A DNA stretch of 64,000 bases, from assembly GCA_003242085.1 (NCBI GenBank), contig QBML01000005.1, positions 1 through 64,000 on the forward strand, written 5' to 3'. Of this stretch, positions 25,348 to 33,653 are shown one piece after another. The translations under genes were made by a program, and so were the position numbers. The notes beneath the pieces are model-generated. The model was not told the DNA's origin and made no database searches. It was given only the letters and a program-made list of their open reading frames with translations. This DNA is from Pseudanabaena frigida (lineage in GTDB: Bacteria; Cyanobacteriota; Cyanobacteriia; Pseudanabaenales; Pseudanabaenaceae). Position 1 is the stretch's first letter, and every line of letters begins with the position of its first letter.

Positions 25348-27084
25348 ATGCTTCGTCTCGAACACATCCAAAAAATATATCCAACTGGCGAAGTCCTCAA
25401 AGACGTTAACTGGGAAGTCAAAACAGGTGATCGCATTGGGTTGGTCGGCGTAAATGGCGCAGGAAAATCAACTCAACTAAAGATTATTGCAGGGGAAATC
25501 GAGCCGACCGCAGGACAAATCGTGCGTCCATCTAGCCTCAAAATCGCCTATCTCAGTCAAGAATTTGATGTCGAAGAGACCCGCACCGTCAAACAGGAGA
25601 TGTGGCAAGCATTTCAGGAAGTCCGCGAGACTCAAAGAGAACTCGAAAAAGTTCATTATCATCTAGAGCATCTTAAAGATGGTGAAGACTACGAACCGAT
25701 CCTCAAGGTAATGGATCGCCTACAGCGTAAGTTTGAAGACTGCAATGGCTATGAACTCGAAAGCCGTATCGATAAGCTCTTGCCAGACCTTGGATTTAAA
25801 GCAGACGATGGCGATCGCTTTGTTAGCGAATATAGTGGCGGCTGGCAAATGCGAATGGGCTTAGGCAAGATTTTGCTGCAAACACCAGATCTATTACTGC
25901 TGGATGAACCGACAAACCATTTAGATTTAGAAACGATTGAATGGCTAGAAAAGTATTTGCGATCGCTGAGTACGCCAATGGTAATCGTCTCCCATGACCG
26001 CGAATTTTTAGATCGCCTTTGCACCTCAATTGTCGAGACTGAGCGCGGCGTTTCGATGACCTATCTCGGTAATTACTCCTCCTATCTTGCTCAAAAAGCA
26101 GAGGCAAAAGCAGCACAGGGAGCTGCCTTTGAACGCCAGCAGAAATATATTGAAAAGCAACAGGTATTCGTCGATCGCTTCAGAGCTAGCGCCACCCGCA
26201 GTACCCAAGCCAAGAGCCGCGAAAAGCAACTAGATAAAATCGATCGCATTGAAGCCCCCGAAAGCGATGTTCGTACTCTCAAATTTCATTTTCCACCAGC
26301 TTCTCGCAGTGGGCGCGTCACAGTGGAGATCAAGGATCTCACCCATGCTTATGGAGAGCAAATCTTGTTTTTGGGCGCAAAGCTAGAAATAGAAAGAGGC
26401 GATCGCGTGGCATTTTTGGGGCCAAATGGTGCTGGCAAATCTACTTTGCTCAAAATGGTCGTCGGCAAAGAGCCATACAACGAAGGCGAAATTAATCTCG
26501 GACATAATGTGATGGTGGGCTACTTCGAGCAAAACCAAGCAGAAGCCCTCGACCTCCACAAAAATGTATTTGATACGATCCACGATGATTTCCCGAAAAT
26601 GACCCATGAAGAAGTGCGTGGCGTTCTTGGTAAATTCTTGTTTAGCGGCGATACCGTATTTAAAAGCGTACGCGACCTCAGTGGTGGAGAAAAAGCCCGC
26701 CTTGCCCTCGCCAAAATGTTGCTGACTCCAGTTAACTTTCTGATTCTAGACGAGCCGACTAACCACCTTGATATACCTGCTAAAGAGATGCTAGAGGCGG
26801 CTTTACGCGAATACGAAGGCACAGTGGCAGTTATCTCCCACGATCGCTATTTCATCTCACAGGTTGCTAACAAAATCGTCGAAATTCGTGACGGAGATCT
26901 TTGTGTCTACGCAGGAGACTACGCCTACTATCAAGAGAAAAAAGAGGAAGAAAGCCGTGAAGCCAAGTACAAAGCTGAAGTGGCAGCGAAAGCTGCAAAA
27001 GATGCCATAAAGAGGGAAAAAGAAAAGGAAAAACAAGCCGAAAAACGTCAAGAAAAGCAACAACAAAAGGCGAAAGCAAAGTAA
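25348..27084 (+). CDS. ABC-F family ATPase (ribosome-associated type)
   Basis: A 578-residue soluble protein with two ABC cassettes and no membrane helices. Cassette 1: Walker A GVNGAGKST (about residues 34-42), signature SGGWQMRMGLGK, Walker B LLLLDEPTNHLD. The linker has FVDRFRASATRSTQAKSREK near residue 270. Cassette 2: GPNGAGKST, LSGGEKARLALAKMLL and FLILDEPTNHLD. The C-terminal 50 residues are an extended Lys/Glu/Gln tail. This is the Uup/YbiT/EttA-like translation factor group; the exact subtype is not clear. It is cytosolic and acts at the ribosome by family knowledge. It starts at ATG 25348. Confidence 0.93.
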   Translation: MLRLEHIQKIYPTGEVLKDVNWEVKTGDRIGLVGVNGAGKSTQLKIIAGEIEPTAGQIVRPSSLKIAYLSQEFDVEETRTVKQEMWQAFQEVRETQRELEKVHYHLEHLKDGEDYEPILKVMDRLQRKFEDCNGYELESRIDKLLPDLGFKADDGDRFVSEYSGGWQMRMGLGKILLQTPDLLLLDEPTNHLDLETIEWLEKYLRSLSTPMVIVSHDREFLDRLCTSIVETERGVSMTYLGNYSSYLAQKAEAKAAQGAAFERQQKYIEKQQVFVDRFRASATRSTQAKSREKQLDKIDRIEAPESDVRTLKFHFPPASRSGRVTVEIKDLTHAYGEQILFLGAKLEIERGDRVAFLGPNGAGKSTLLKMVVGKEPYNEGEINLGHNVMVGYFEQNQAEALDLHKNVFDTIHDDFPKMTHEEVRGVLGKFLFSGDTVFKSVRDLSGGEKARLALAKMLLTPVNFLILDEPTNHLDIPAKEMLEAALREYEGTVAVISHDRYFISQVANKIVEIRDGDLCVYAGDYAYYQEKKEEESREAKYKAEVAAKAAKDAIKREKEKEKQAEKRQEKQQQKAKAK

Positions 27085-27149
27085 TATGCAATTATCTAGT
27101 TAAAAAAGCTAAGGTTGTTATTTTGAAATGAATTAGATCTTTTAGCTAG

Positions 27150-27206
27150 TAAACCTAGATTTATGGAAAAACTTGCATAGCAAGTTTTTCCATAAATCTA
27201 GGTTTA
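27150..27206. terminator. Perfect 26-bp hairpin after the ABC-F gene
   Basis: TAAACCTAGATTTATGGAAA (27150 onward, through ACTTG) pairs without a mismatch with its complement to 27206, leaving a CATAG loop. No GGCGGCGC core. Such a long perfect arm suggests an element kept palindromic, and it can terminate transcription from the ABC-F gene. Confidence 0.75.
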
Positions 27207-27276
27207 GACAATTTGCAATGCACCATATGAACGAAAGAGACGTATTCGTTCTTTTTGATACAAGCATATTATTTCT

Positions 27277-28221
27277 ATGTTGAATCACATTGCTAAGAAA
27301 CGCAATTTGATAGAACGTTATTCCCAAGGAGAGAGAAACTTTGAGGGGCTGGATTTGAAGGGAGTAGATTTAAGTAAAGTCGACCTCAGTTATGCGATTT
27401 TACGTAACACAAATCTAATTTTTGCCAATCTGTGGGAGGCAACTCTCTGTAACACGGATCTATCAGGTGCAAATTTATCTGATGCCGACCTGTGTGGCGC
27501 ATCTTTATTAGATGCGAATCTCAGCAGTGCCAACATTACCCGCACGAACTTTAGCTATGCAGGTCTAAGTGGCGTGCAATTGACTAATGTGAGCTTAAAT
27601 AATGCAAATTTAAGAACTGCAATCCTAAATTGCACAAATTTTCATGGCATGGATTTTAAGGGGGCGAATCTTCAAAAGTCATATTTAATTGAGGCAAATC
27701 TTTCTAATGCCGACTTGAGTAATGCTAATCTGCAACATGCTTTTTTGTTTCGGGCAAATTTGAGTCGTGCTAATTTACAAAATGCCGATCTGAGTGAAGC
27801 TGACCTGAGTGAGTCGAGTATGCATGGCGCAAACCTGAAGGGGGCAAATTTAAGTGAAGTGGATTTGCGTGAGGCAGACTTAGATCGCGTTGATTTTAGC
27901 GATTTAAATCTTCGTCTGGCAAATTTGAGCGGTCTAAATTTGAGCAATGTCAACTTCATCGGCAGCAATTTAAGTAAAGCAATTTTGCAAGGCACTATTT
28001 TGCGAGGAGCTTGTTTTAATGCAGCAAATTTATGGAATGTTGACTTGACAGGTGCGGATTTGACTGGTGCGGATTTGACTAGTGCGGATTTACGAGGTGC
28101 AAACTTTGATGGCGCTAACCTAGAACACGCATTGTTAGATGTGGGCTGGATGAATGAAGTAAAAATGTGTCAGACAATCCTACCTGACGGCAACGTTTCC
28201 AATCGAAAATGTCGCCTATAG
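27277..28221 (+). CDS. Pentapeptide repeat protein
   Basis: 314 residues of nearly continuous A(D/N)LXX pentapeptides from about residue 25 to 300, such as ANLSGADLCGASLLDANLSS and LTGADLTGADLTSADLRGAN. These fold as a right-handed quadrilateral beta-helix. The short N-terminal cap MLNHIAKKRNLIERYSQGER precedes the repeats, and a capping segment with two Cys ends it. There is no signal peptide, so it is cytosolic. Pentapeptide proteins are abundant in cyanobacteria, mostly of unknown role; gyrase-protecting members exist, but nothing here specifically supports that. Single-gene unit, followed by a MITE-like palindrome. Confidence 0.92.
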   Translation: MLNHIAKKRNLIERYSQGERNFEGLDLKGVDLSKVDLSYAILRNTNLIFANLWEATLCNTDLSGANLSDADLCGASLLDANLSSANITRTNFSYAGLSGVQLTNVSLNNANLRTAILNCTNFHGMDFKGANLQKSYLIEANLSNADLSNANLQHAFLFRANLSRANLQNADLSEADLSESSMHGANLKGANLSEVDLREADLDRVDFSDLNLRLANLSGLNLSNVNFIGSNLSKAILQGTILRGACFNAANLWNVDLTGADLTGADLTSADLRGANFDGANLEHALLDVGWMNEVKMCQTILPDGNVSNRKCRL

Positions 28222-28318
28222 GAGAGCAGTAAAATTGCTTCTCTATTAAGTCACAGATTCTTAAGTTTAGATAGGATAGAAAGCAATGCTTCTAGCTTCT
28301 GGGTTTTGATTGCAGTTA

Positions 28319-28433
28319 TATAGCAATGCATGTTTTGCTTAGGACAAAAACCCAAATAAATAGAGGCGGCGCGAAGTACCGCCTCTATTTATTTGGGTTT
28401 TGATTGGTCTTAGCTATCTCTTTCATTGCTATA
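28319..28433. mobile_element. MITE-like palindromic element (complete copy)
   Basis: About 115 bases ending in the inverted pair TATAGCAATG (left) and CATTGCTATA (right). Inside, AAAACCCAAATAAATAGAGG and its complement form a 22-bp stem (28347-28401) around the core GCGGCGCGAAGTACCGC. Outer flanks GCTTAGGACAAAA and TTTTGATTGGTCTTAGC are also roughly complementary. Copies or partial copies are recognisable at 13-90, 35948-36025, 36541-36600, 44960-45030 and 45086-45130. No transposase is encoded; non-autonomous mobilisation is inferred. Confidence 0.65.
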
Positions 28434-28442
28434 TTAGTGAGA

Positions 28443-29126
28443 ATGAAAGACCTGTTTGTTTTTAACGATCAAAATTTATTGCGAATGGCTCTGACCCATC
28501 GTTCCTACGTTCACGAAAATCCAAGTGTGGGGGAAGATAATGAACGTTTAGAGTTTCTAGGTGATGCTATCTTAAACTTTTTGAGTGGCTCCTATCTCTA
28601 TCGTCAGTATGCCGATCTTGGTGAAGATGAACTTACTCGTCGTCGGGCGGCACTAGTAGATGAAAAGCAGTTGGCTAATTTTGCGATCGCCCTTGGATTA
28701 GATACGCAGATTTTATTAGGGAGAGGGGCGCTACGGGATGGTGGCAACAAGAGTGATAATCTTTTGAGCTGTGTATTTGAGGCGATGATTGGTGCATTTT
28801 ATTTAGATCGTAATTGTGATGTGGAGTCGGTGCGCCCTGCGGTGGAGGCTTTATTTGATTCAGTGCCACCAGAGTTAGTAAATACTCGCGCCGATCTTGA
28901 CGCTAAAAATCGCTTACAGGAATGGGTACAGTCCTATATCGGTCATACCTTACCGCAATATGTCACCGAAAAAGTGGGCGGAACCGATCACACGCCCGAA
29001 TTTGCGTCTAAAGTATATGTTGGCGATCGCTTATATGGTCAAAGTCTGCGAAATTTTTCTAGTAAAAAGGAAGCAGAACGGGCAGCCGCGCTCGACGCAT
29101 TACAACAAATAGAAAGAATGTTATAG
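28443..29126 (+). CDS. rnc: Ribonuclease III
   Basis: Double-strand-specific endoribonuclease for rRNA and mRNA processing. The catalytic signature NERLEFLGDAILNFLSG lies near residues 28-44, and the second acidic site (FEAMIGAFYLD) near 110-120. The dsRNA-binding domain occupies roughly residues 155-225 (DAKNRLQEWVQSYIGHTLPQY ... SKKEAERAAALDALQ). The start is placed at ATG 28443; an upstream TTG at 28404 would initiate inside the palindromic element and is rejected. The 227-residue length is normal. It is followed by rimM and, after a hairpin, era, a set of ribosome-assembly genes in the same direction. Confidence 0.95.
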   Translation: MKDLFVFNDQNLLRMALTHRSYVHENPSVGEDNERLEFLGDAILNFLSGSYLYRQYADLGEDELTRRRAALVDEKQLANFAIALGLDTQILLGRGALRDGGNKSDNLLSCVFEAMIGAFYLDRNCDVESVRPAVEALFDSVPPELVNTRADLDAKNRLQEWVQSYIGHTLPQYVTEKVGGTDHTPEFASKVYVGDRLYGQSLRNFSSKKEAERAAALDALQQIERML

Positions 29127-29162
29127 ATTTTCAAATTCCTACTTCGCGGGAATTTGAAAATC
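29126..29162. terminator. Hairpin between rnc and rimM
   Basis: GATTTTCAAATTCC / GGAATTTGAAAATC, a perfect stem around an eight-base loop, beginning at the rnc stop and ending just before the rimM ribosome binding site. It may attenuate rather than end transcription into rimM. Confidence 0.6.
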
Positions 29163-29175
29163 AAGGATGAAATAT

Positions 29176-29721
29176 ATGACTGAAGATTGGTTAATGATTG
29201 GCAAAATTGTTTCACCACAAGGGCTAAAAGGTGAGGTGAGAGTATTGTCCTATTCAGATTTTCCAGAACGTTTTGAGAATGCTGGCAAGCGCTGGATTGC
29301 GGCTTCGGAGAAAGACGAACCGCAGGAGATCGTGATGCTATCAGGACGTGAAATCGCTGGAAAAAAGAATCTATTTGTGGTGCGTCTCGAAGGGATTAAT
29401 GATTGCGATCGCGCTGAATCTCTGCGTAATTATCTAATGTTTATCCCCACTAGCGATCGACCCTATCTAGAACATAACGAGTATATGATTGCGGATTTGG
29501 TGGGTTGCAATGTCTATCATCAGTCAACAGGTAAATTATTGGGTGAAGTGATTAGCATCATCGCCGCAGGAAACGATCTTCTAGAAGTCCGCAATCTCGA
29601 AAATAATGAAATTGAACTAATTCCCTTTGTCGAGGCGATCGCGCCCTTTGTCGATATCAACCAAAAGAGAATTGAAGTTACCCCTCCCAAGGGACTGATC
29701 GACAAATGGCTAGAGGTTTAG
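29176..29721 (+). CDS. rimM: Ribosome maturation factor RimM
   Basis: Assists 30S subunit assembly through ribosomal protein S19. About 181 residues, with the N-terminal RimM barrel (MIGKIVSPQGLKGEVRVLSY) and the C-terminal PRC-barrel (YMIADLVGCNVYHQSTGKLLGEV ... NEIELIPFVEAIAPFVDI). The ATG at 29176 is spaced eight bases from AAGGA; the ATG at 29167 overlaps that Shine-Dalgarno and is less likely. All domain landmarks are in the expected order, ending in LIDKWLEV. It lies between rnc and era, consistent with a ribosome-biogenesis grouping. Confidence 0.93.
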   Translation: MTEDWLMIGKIVSPQGLKGEVRVLSYSDFPERFENAGKRWIAASEKDEPQEIVMLSGREIAGKKNLFVVRLEGINDCDRAESLRNYLMFIPTSDRPYLEHNEYMIADLVGCNVYHQSTGKLLGEVISIIAAGNDLLEVRNLENNEIELIPFVEAIAPFVDINQKRIEVTPPKGLIDKWLEV

Positions 29722-29761
29722 TATTGCCATCAAACCATTACTGTCACCCAGTAGTATAGCT

Positions 29762-29814
29762 AAAGCCCAGAATAGAGTAGCGGCGCTTCGCGCCGCTACT
29801 CTATTCTGGGCTTT
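29762..29814. terminator. Shared-core hairpin after rimM
   Basis: AAAGCCCAGAATAGAGTAGC then GGCG pairs perfectly with its complement around CTTCG. The arm AAGCCCAGAATAGAGTA is private to this copy; the core is the family core. Spacer 29722-29993 otherwise holds no gene. Confidence 0.75.
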
Positions 29815-29993
29815 ATGTCTTAACTTACTTGGCTACTGCTGTAGAAGGAAGCAAAATCCTTTTCTTTTTCCACTCTCCCAATGGGAAAGTTGTTAGGCGT
29901 GAGGGTTCTCTTCCTCTACCTTTTACGATAAAACTAGGGTAAAATATATTTTTAATTTCAGTGCTGAGTGCAGCACAGCGATCGCAGGCAATC

Positions 29994-30902
29994 ATGATTC
30001 CAGAATCGGGCGAAGGTTTTAAGTCGGGCTTTGTGGCATTAGTAGGACGACCAAATGTTGGTAAGTCTACCTTACTCAATGCTCTCATCGGTCAAAAGAT
30101 AGCGATTACTTCGCCCGTTGCCCAAACTACACGCAATCGCTTGCGCGGGATTTTGACATTACCCGAAGCGCAAATAGTTCTGGTCGATACTCCTGGGATT
30201 CATAAACCGCATCATTTGCTCGGTCAAACAATCGTCAAAAATGCGATCGGGGCGATCTCGTCGGTTGATTTAACAGTTTTGCTGGTTGATGGGAGCGATC
30301 GCATGGGAACAGGAGATCGCTTTGTGGCGGAAACAATTTTACAAAGCAAAGTTCCGACGATTTTAGGAATCAATAAAATTGATATCCTTAGCGATGATTC
30401 GGGAGATACTTTCACGGGTTATGAGAGCTTTGCCGAAGAACATGGTTGGCAAGTTGCCAAGTTTTCATCAGTGACAGGTGAAGGATTAGAAGCTTTACAA
30501 GCAATGATGTGCGATCGCTTACCCCTTGGTCCCTACTATTATCCTCCCGATCTAGTAACCGATCAGCCCGAACGCTTCATTATGGGCGAGTTGATCCGCG
30601 AACAGATTCTCTTACTTACCCGCGAAGAAATCCCACATTCGGTAGCAATTAGTATCGATCAAGTGGATGAACAACCCAAAATCACTAGAGTGATGGCGAC
30701 TATCCATGTAGAACGTGATTCTCAAAAGGGAATTCTGATCGGGAAGAAGGGGCAAATGCTCAAGGAAATTGGTACGCAAGCAAGACTACAAATGCAGAAG
30801 ATGATTATGGGTTCTGTCCATTTGGAAATGTTTGTTAAAGTCCAACCTAAATGGCGATCGTCAAGATTTCAACTATCCGATCTCGGCTATCGGGTGGAAT
30901 AG
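29994..30902 (+). CDS. era: GTPase Era
   Basis: Essential GTPase for 16S rRNA 3'-end maturation and 30S assembly. From ATG 29994 the protein is 302 residues. G motifs are in order: G1 GRPNVGKST, G2 TTRNRLRGI, G3 DTPGIHKP, G4 NKID, G5 SSVTG. A KH domain follows with IHVERDSQKGILIGKKGQML near residue 225. An in-frame GTG at 29961 would add eleven residues (MLSAAQRSQAI) with no family support. The gene follows rnc and rimM. Its end faces the EcfT-like gene across a bidirectional hairpin. Confidence 0.96.
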   Translation: MIPESGEGFKSGFVALVGRPNVGKSTLLNALIGQKIAITSPVAQTTRNRLRGILTLPEAQIVLVDTPGIHKPHHLLGQTIVKNAIGAISSVDLTVLLVDGSDRMGTGDRFVAETILQSKVPTILGINKIDILSDDSGDTFTGYESFAEEHGWQVAKFSSVTGEGLEALQAMMCDRLPLGPYYYPPDLVTDQPERFIMGELIREQILLLTREEIPHSVAISIDQVDEQPKITRVMATIHVERDSQKGILIGKKGQMLKEIGTQARLQMQKMIMGSVHLEMFVKVQPKWRSSRFQLSDLGYRVE

Positions 30903-30918
30903 CGATCGCGCTCTCATT

Positions 30919-30962
30919 AAAACCAATAGTGGTGGCGCAAAGCGCCGCCACTATTGGTTTTT
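30919..30962. terminator. Bidirectional terminator era / EcfT gene
   Basis: AAAACCAATAGTGGTGGCGC / GCGCCGCCACTATTGGTTTT around AAA with a single G-T position. The T-run overlaps the stop codon of the leftward gene. Core family member with the private arm ACCAATAGT. Confidence 0.8.
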
Positions 30963-31884
30963 AAATTTCGTTGCCTAACCAAATCCTAACTCCCCACATT
31001 CCGATTAGAATTAGAAGTAAAATAATATCGCGTGGAAGTAGTTTGAGCGGATTCCAAACCATAACGTGAGTATTGGGAGTAGTAAAACCACGTACTTGCA
31101 TCGCACTTGCAGTCTGTTCAGCACGGATGAATAGATTGTCGATTAGGCGTTCAGCGAGGATTAGCCAAATTTGAGTGGTGCGTTTAAATCCTAATCTTTT
31201 CCAATTAATCGAACGGGTACGCATCGCCCGAACGAGGTTTTGCACCTCTTCTAAAACTAAAGGTACGAAACGCAGAGCCAGCGTTAGTGTCAACACGATT
31301 TCGGTTACAGGCACTTTTAGCGATTTCAAAGGAGAACAAATCGATGCGATCGCAGCCGTAATTTCTTCAGGAGCAGTGACTAGTAGAAATAGCGTTGGCG
31401 CGTAAAGATAGGTAAAAATCAGCGTGCATACACGCACGCCTAAATCAAGAGATTTGCGTGTAACCGTAATACTGCCAGCTTTCCAAAGGACATAGCTGTA
31501 AGGTGTGGGTTGCGGAAGCTTGATGGTTAATGGTGAAGTGACGATCGTCTTATCGGGCGCAACATTTACTTCGGGGATGGCGCGGCGTGGCTGGACGGTA
31601 GCATTAAATCCATCAGGTGAAATTGTGGCGATCGCCAAAGTCATAAATGCTAACAACAACAAAATCCCCATTTGCTGTTTCCAAACTCGCATGGGAATTT
31701 GTGAGGCAAGGGTGAGGATAACCAATAAAACTGCGATCGCAATGCGCCAAATTTCGCCTGCTTGAATCGGTGACAGTAAAAAAGTAAGTAACCCGAACAA
31801 CTTAATGCGCGGATCGAGGCGATGAAGCCATGTGATGGGTTGTTCGAGATAAAGTCCGATGGGAAGCGATCGCAGTATATCCAC
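30961..31884 (-). CDS. EcfT/CbiQ-type energy-coupling factor transporter membrane subunit
   Basis: About 307 residues from GTG 31884 ((V)DILRSLPIGLYLEQPITWLHRLDPRIKL). That opening with the LDPRIKL segment is the hallmark of EcfT/CbiQ proteins. Several membrane helices follow, then the coupling-helix region with the Ala-Arg-Gly style motif here MRTRSINWKRLGFK near residue 235 and a later RAEQTASAMQVRGF near residue 265, which contact the EcfA ATPases. An extra periplasmic or cytosolic insertion around residues 105-170 (PDGFNATVQPRRAIPEVNV...) is longer than usual. The frame is open further upstream, but that part overlaps the divergent PmbA-like gene and looks random. No EcfA or S component is nearby. 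Confidence 0.87.
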   Translation of the reverse strand: MDILRSLPIGLYLEQPITWLHRLDPRIKLFGLLTFLLSPIQAGEIWRIAIAVLLVILTLASQIPMRVWKQQMGILLLLAFMTLAIATISPDGFNATVQPRRAIPEVNVAPDKTIVTSPLTIKLPQPTPYSYVLWKAGSITVTRKSLDLGVRVCTLIFTYLYAPTLFLLVTAPEEITAAIASICSPLKSLKVPVTEIVLTLTLALRFVPLVLEEVQNLVRAMRTRSINWKRLGFKRTTQIWLILAERLIDNLFIRAEQTASAMQVRGFTTPNTHVMVWNPLKLLPRDIILLLILIGMWGVRIWLGNEI

Positions 31885-31993
31885 TATGTTCTGATATTTT
31901 TCGGGGATTTCGTTCTTGCAATTTACAATATACCAATAAGCGAGGCGGTACTTTGTGCTGCTTATCTTTTGAAAAACCACTTTAGCGATCGCA

Positions 31994-33298
31994 ATGACCA
32001 TTAATCCCGAACAACTATTAGAAATTGCCCTAAAATCTGGAGCCGAAGCTGCTGAAGTGTACGCCTCACGCTCAGTTTCCCGACCTATTTTTTTTGAGGC
32101 AAATCGGCTGAAACAGCTTGAGAGCATTGATTCTGAGGGAGTAGGCTTGAGGGTTTGGAAAGATGGCAGAGTGGGGTTAGCGATCGCCTATGGCGATGTT
32201 GAGTCAAAGGATTTGGTAGAACAAGCGATCGCTCTTAGTGCTTTGAATGAACCTGAAGAGAATTTATTGCGTGACGCAACCGTGAGTGACTATCCCCAAC
32301 TCTATGGCGAGGAAGTTAGCGTTGAGCAAATGGTCGATTGGGGAAAATCAGCGATCGCTCAGACCCTAGATCGCTATCCCGAAGCAATTTGTGGCACTGA
32401 GTGGGATTGTAGCCGCGAGACGGTGCGGATTCTCAATAGCAAGGGGTTGGACTGTGGCTATACTGATATCACGGTCGATGGCTCTCTAAGTGCCGAATTG
32501 ACGAGAGGGGATGACTTTCTCAATGTTTGGTATGGTCAATCAGAGCGTGGTGATTTGCCACCCGATGCGATCGCTCAAAAGGTGCTGCAATATCTTGATT
32601 GGGCTAAGAAAAATGCCAAAGCGCCATCGGGTAAAAAAGTGCCTGTAATCTTTACCGCAAAAGCCGCAGACTTGTTATGGGGTGTCGTGGCGATCGCGAT
32701 GAGTGGCAGACAGGTACAGCAAAAAGCTACGCCTTGGTTAGAAAAAATCGGACAGCCAGTAATTTCGGATATTTTTACCGTCAGTCAACAGCCAGATTTT
32801 GGCGTTTATAGCTTACCTTTTGATGATGAAGGTTCATCGACGCAGGAGATCGCTTGGATCGATTGCGGCATCTTACAAGGATTTTATGGCGATATTCGCA
32901 CCTGTAAGGATTTAGAGGTTAAAGCAACGGGTAACGGATTTCGCGGAGATTTGGGTAATTATCCTAGTCCTGGGCTATTTAATTTAGCGATCGCGGCTAA
33001 TCAAACTATCCAAGGCGATATTCTCGAACTCGCCGCAACTTTAAAAAATGGATTGATTGTCGATCAAGTTCTAGGTGAAGATTCGGACTTGTCGGGCGAT
33101 TTTTCGATCAATATTGACTTAGGTTATCGAGTCAAAAACGGCGAAATTGTAGGACGGGTCAAAGACACAATGCTCTCAGGCAATGTCTACACTGCGCTCA
33201 ATCATGTGACTGCTGTTGCCAGCGATCGTCAATGGCATGGCTCGCTATTCGTCCCTGCCATGATTGTCGAAGGATTATCAATTACCAGTCGTGATTAA
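31994..33298 (+). CDS. TldE/PmbA-family metallopeptidase-like protein
   Basis: 434 residues of the TldD/TldE (PmbA) superfamily, beginning INPEQLLEIALKSGAEAAEVYASRS with the typical FEANRLKQLESIDSEGVGLRVWKDGRVGLA. The C-terminal beta-rich half has DLSGDFSINIDLGYRVKNGEIVGRVKDTMLSGN, the usual end region. I do not see the HExxxH zinc motif of TldD in the middle part, so it is better placed with the TldE/PmbA-type partner; these subunits pair to degrade or process peptides, including CcdA and microcin precursors in E. coli. No TldD lies in the window. Start at ATG 31994, divergent from the EcfT gene. Confidence 0.9.
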   Translation: MTINPEQLLEIALKSGAEAAEVYASRSVSRPIFFEANRLKQLESIDSEGVGLRVWKDGRVGLAIAYGDVESKDLVEQAIALSALNEPEENLLRDATVSDYPQLYGEEVSVEQMVDWGKSAIAQTLDRYPEAICGTEWDCSRETVRILNSKGLDCGYTDITVDGSLSAELTRGDDFLNVWYGQSERGDLPPDAIAQKVLQYLDWAKKNAKAPSGKKVPVIFTAKAADLLWGVVAIAMSGRQVQQKATPWLEKIGQPVISDIFTVSQQPDFGVYSLPFDDEGSSTQEIAWIDCGILQGFYGDIRTCKDLEVKATGNGFRGDLGNYPSPGLFNLAIAANQTIQGDILELAATLKNGLIVDQVLGEDSDLSGDFSINIDLGYRVKNGEIVGRVKDTMLSGNVYTALNHVTAVASDRQWHGSLFVPAMIVEGLSITSRD

Positions 33299-33302
33299 AA
33301 TG

Positions 33303-33348
33303 CCCAGAAACGTTAGGAAGCGTGAAAGCACTTCCTAACGTTTCTGGC
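33303..33348. terminator. Hairpin after the TldE/PmbA-like gene
   Basis: CCAGAAACGTTAGGAAG / CTTCCTAACGTTTCTGG with a loop of about ten bases. Private arms, no GGCGGCGC core. A second, weaker hairpin (AAAACCCAAAAAGCT ... GCTTTTTGAGTTTT) follows at 33351-33400. Confidence 0.7.
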
Positions 33349-33513
33349 TTAAAACCCAAAAAGCTTTGACTATGCGTGCGTCACAGCTTTTTGAGTTTTA
33401 TATTTAATTGCGTCCAGCTACTTGGCAGAAGATAACTGTTCACGCATTCTACTTTTTGCTGACGATTGCTATAATGTCTGAGTTACCTTGCTTAAATGCA
33501 AAATGTAACTTTG

Positions 33514-33587
33514 GGGATCGTGGCTCAGTTGGATAGAGCGAGCGCCTCCTAAGCGCTAGGTCATCGGTTCGATCCCGATCGGTCCCG
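33514..33587 (+). tRNA. tRNA-Arg (anticodon CCU)
   Basis: A complete cloverleaf of 74 bases without encoded CCA. Acceptor GGGATCG/CGGTCCC (one G-T pair), D-stem GCTC/GAGC, anticodon stem AGCGC/GCGCT with loop CTCCTAA giving anticodon CCT at 33548-33550, T-stem ATCGG/CCGAT with TTCGATC loop, discriminator G. It reads AGG codons. Confidence 0.95.
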
Positions 33588-33653
33588 TCCATTACAACCT
33601 ATATCTCATAAGTATTAGCTACAGGGAACTGTAGCTTTTTAGGGTTGCCTAAT

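Noticed and set aside
28404-28442. Upstream TTG start extending RNase III by 13 residues
   Set aside because: The added part lies in the palindromic element and is hydrophobic sequence unlike any RNase III start.
31885-32127. N-terminal extension of the EcfT-like protein
   Set aside because: It overlaps the start of the divergent TldE/PmbA-like gene and has random composition; GTG 31884 gives a family-typical start.
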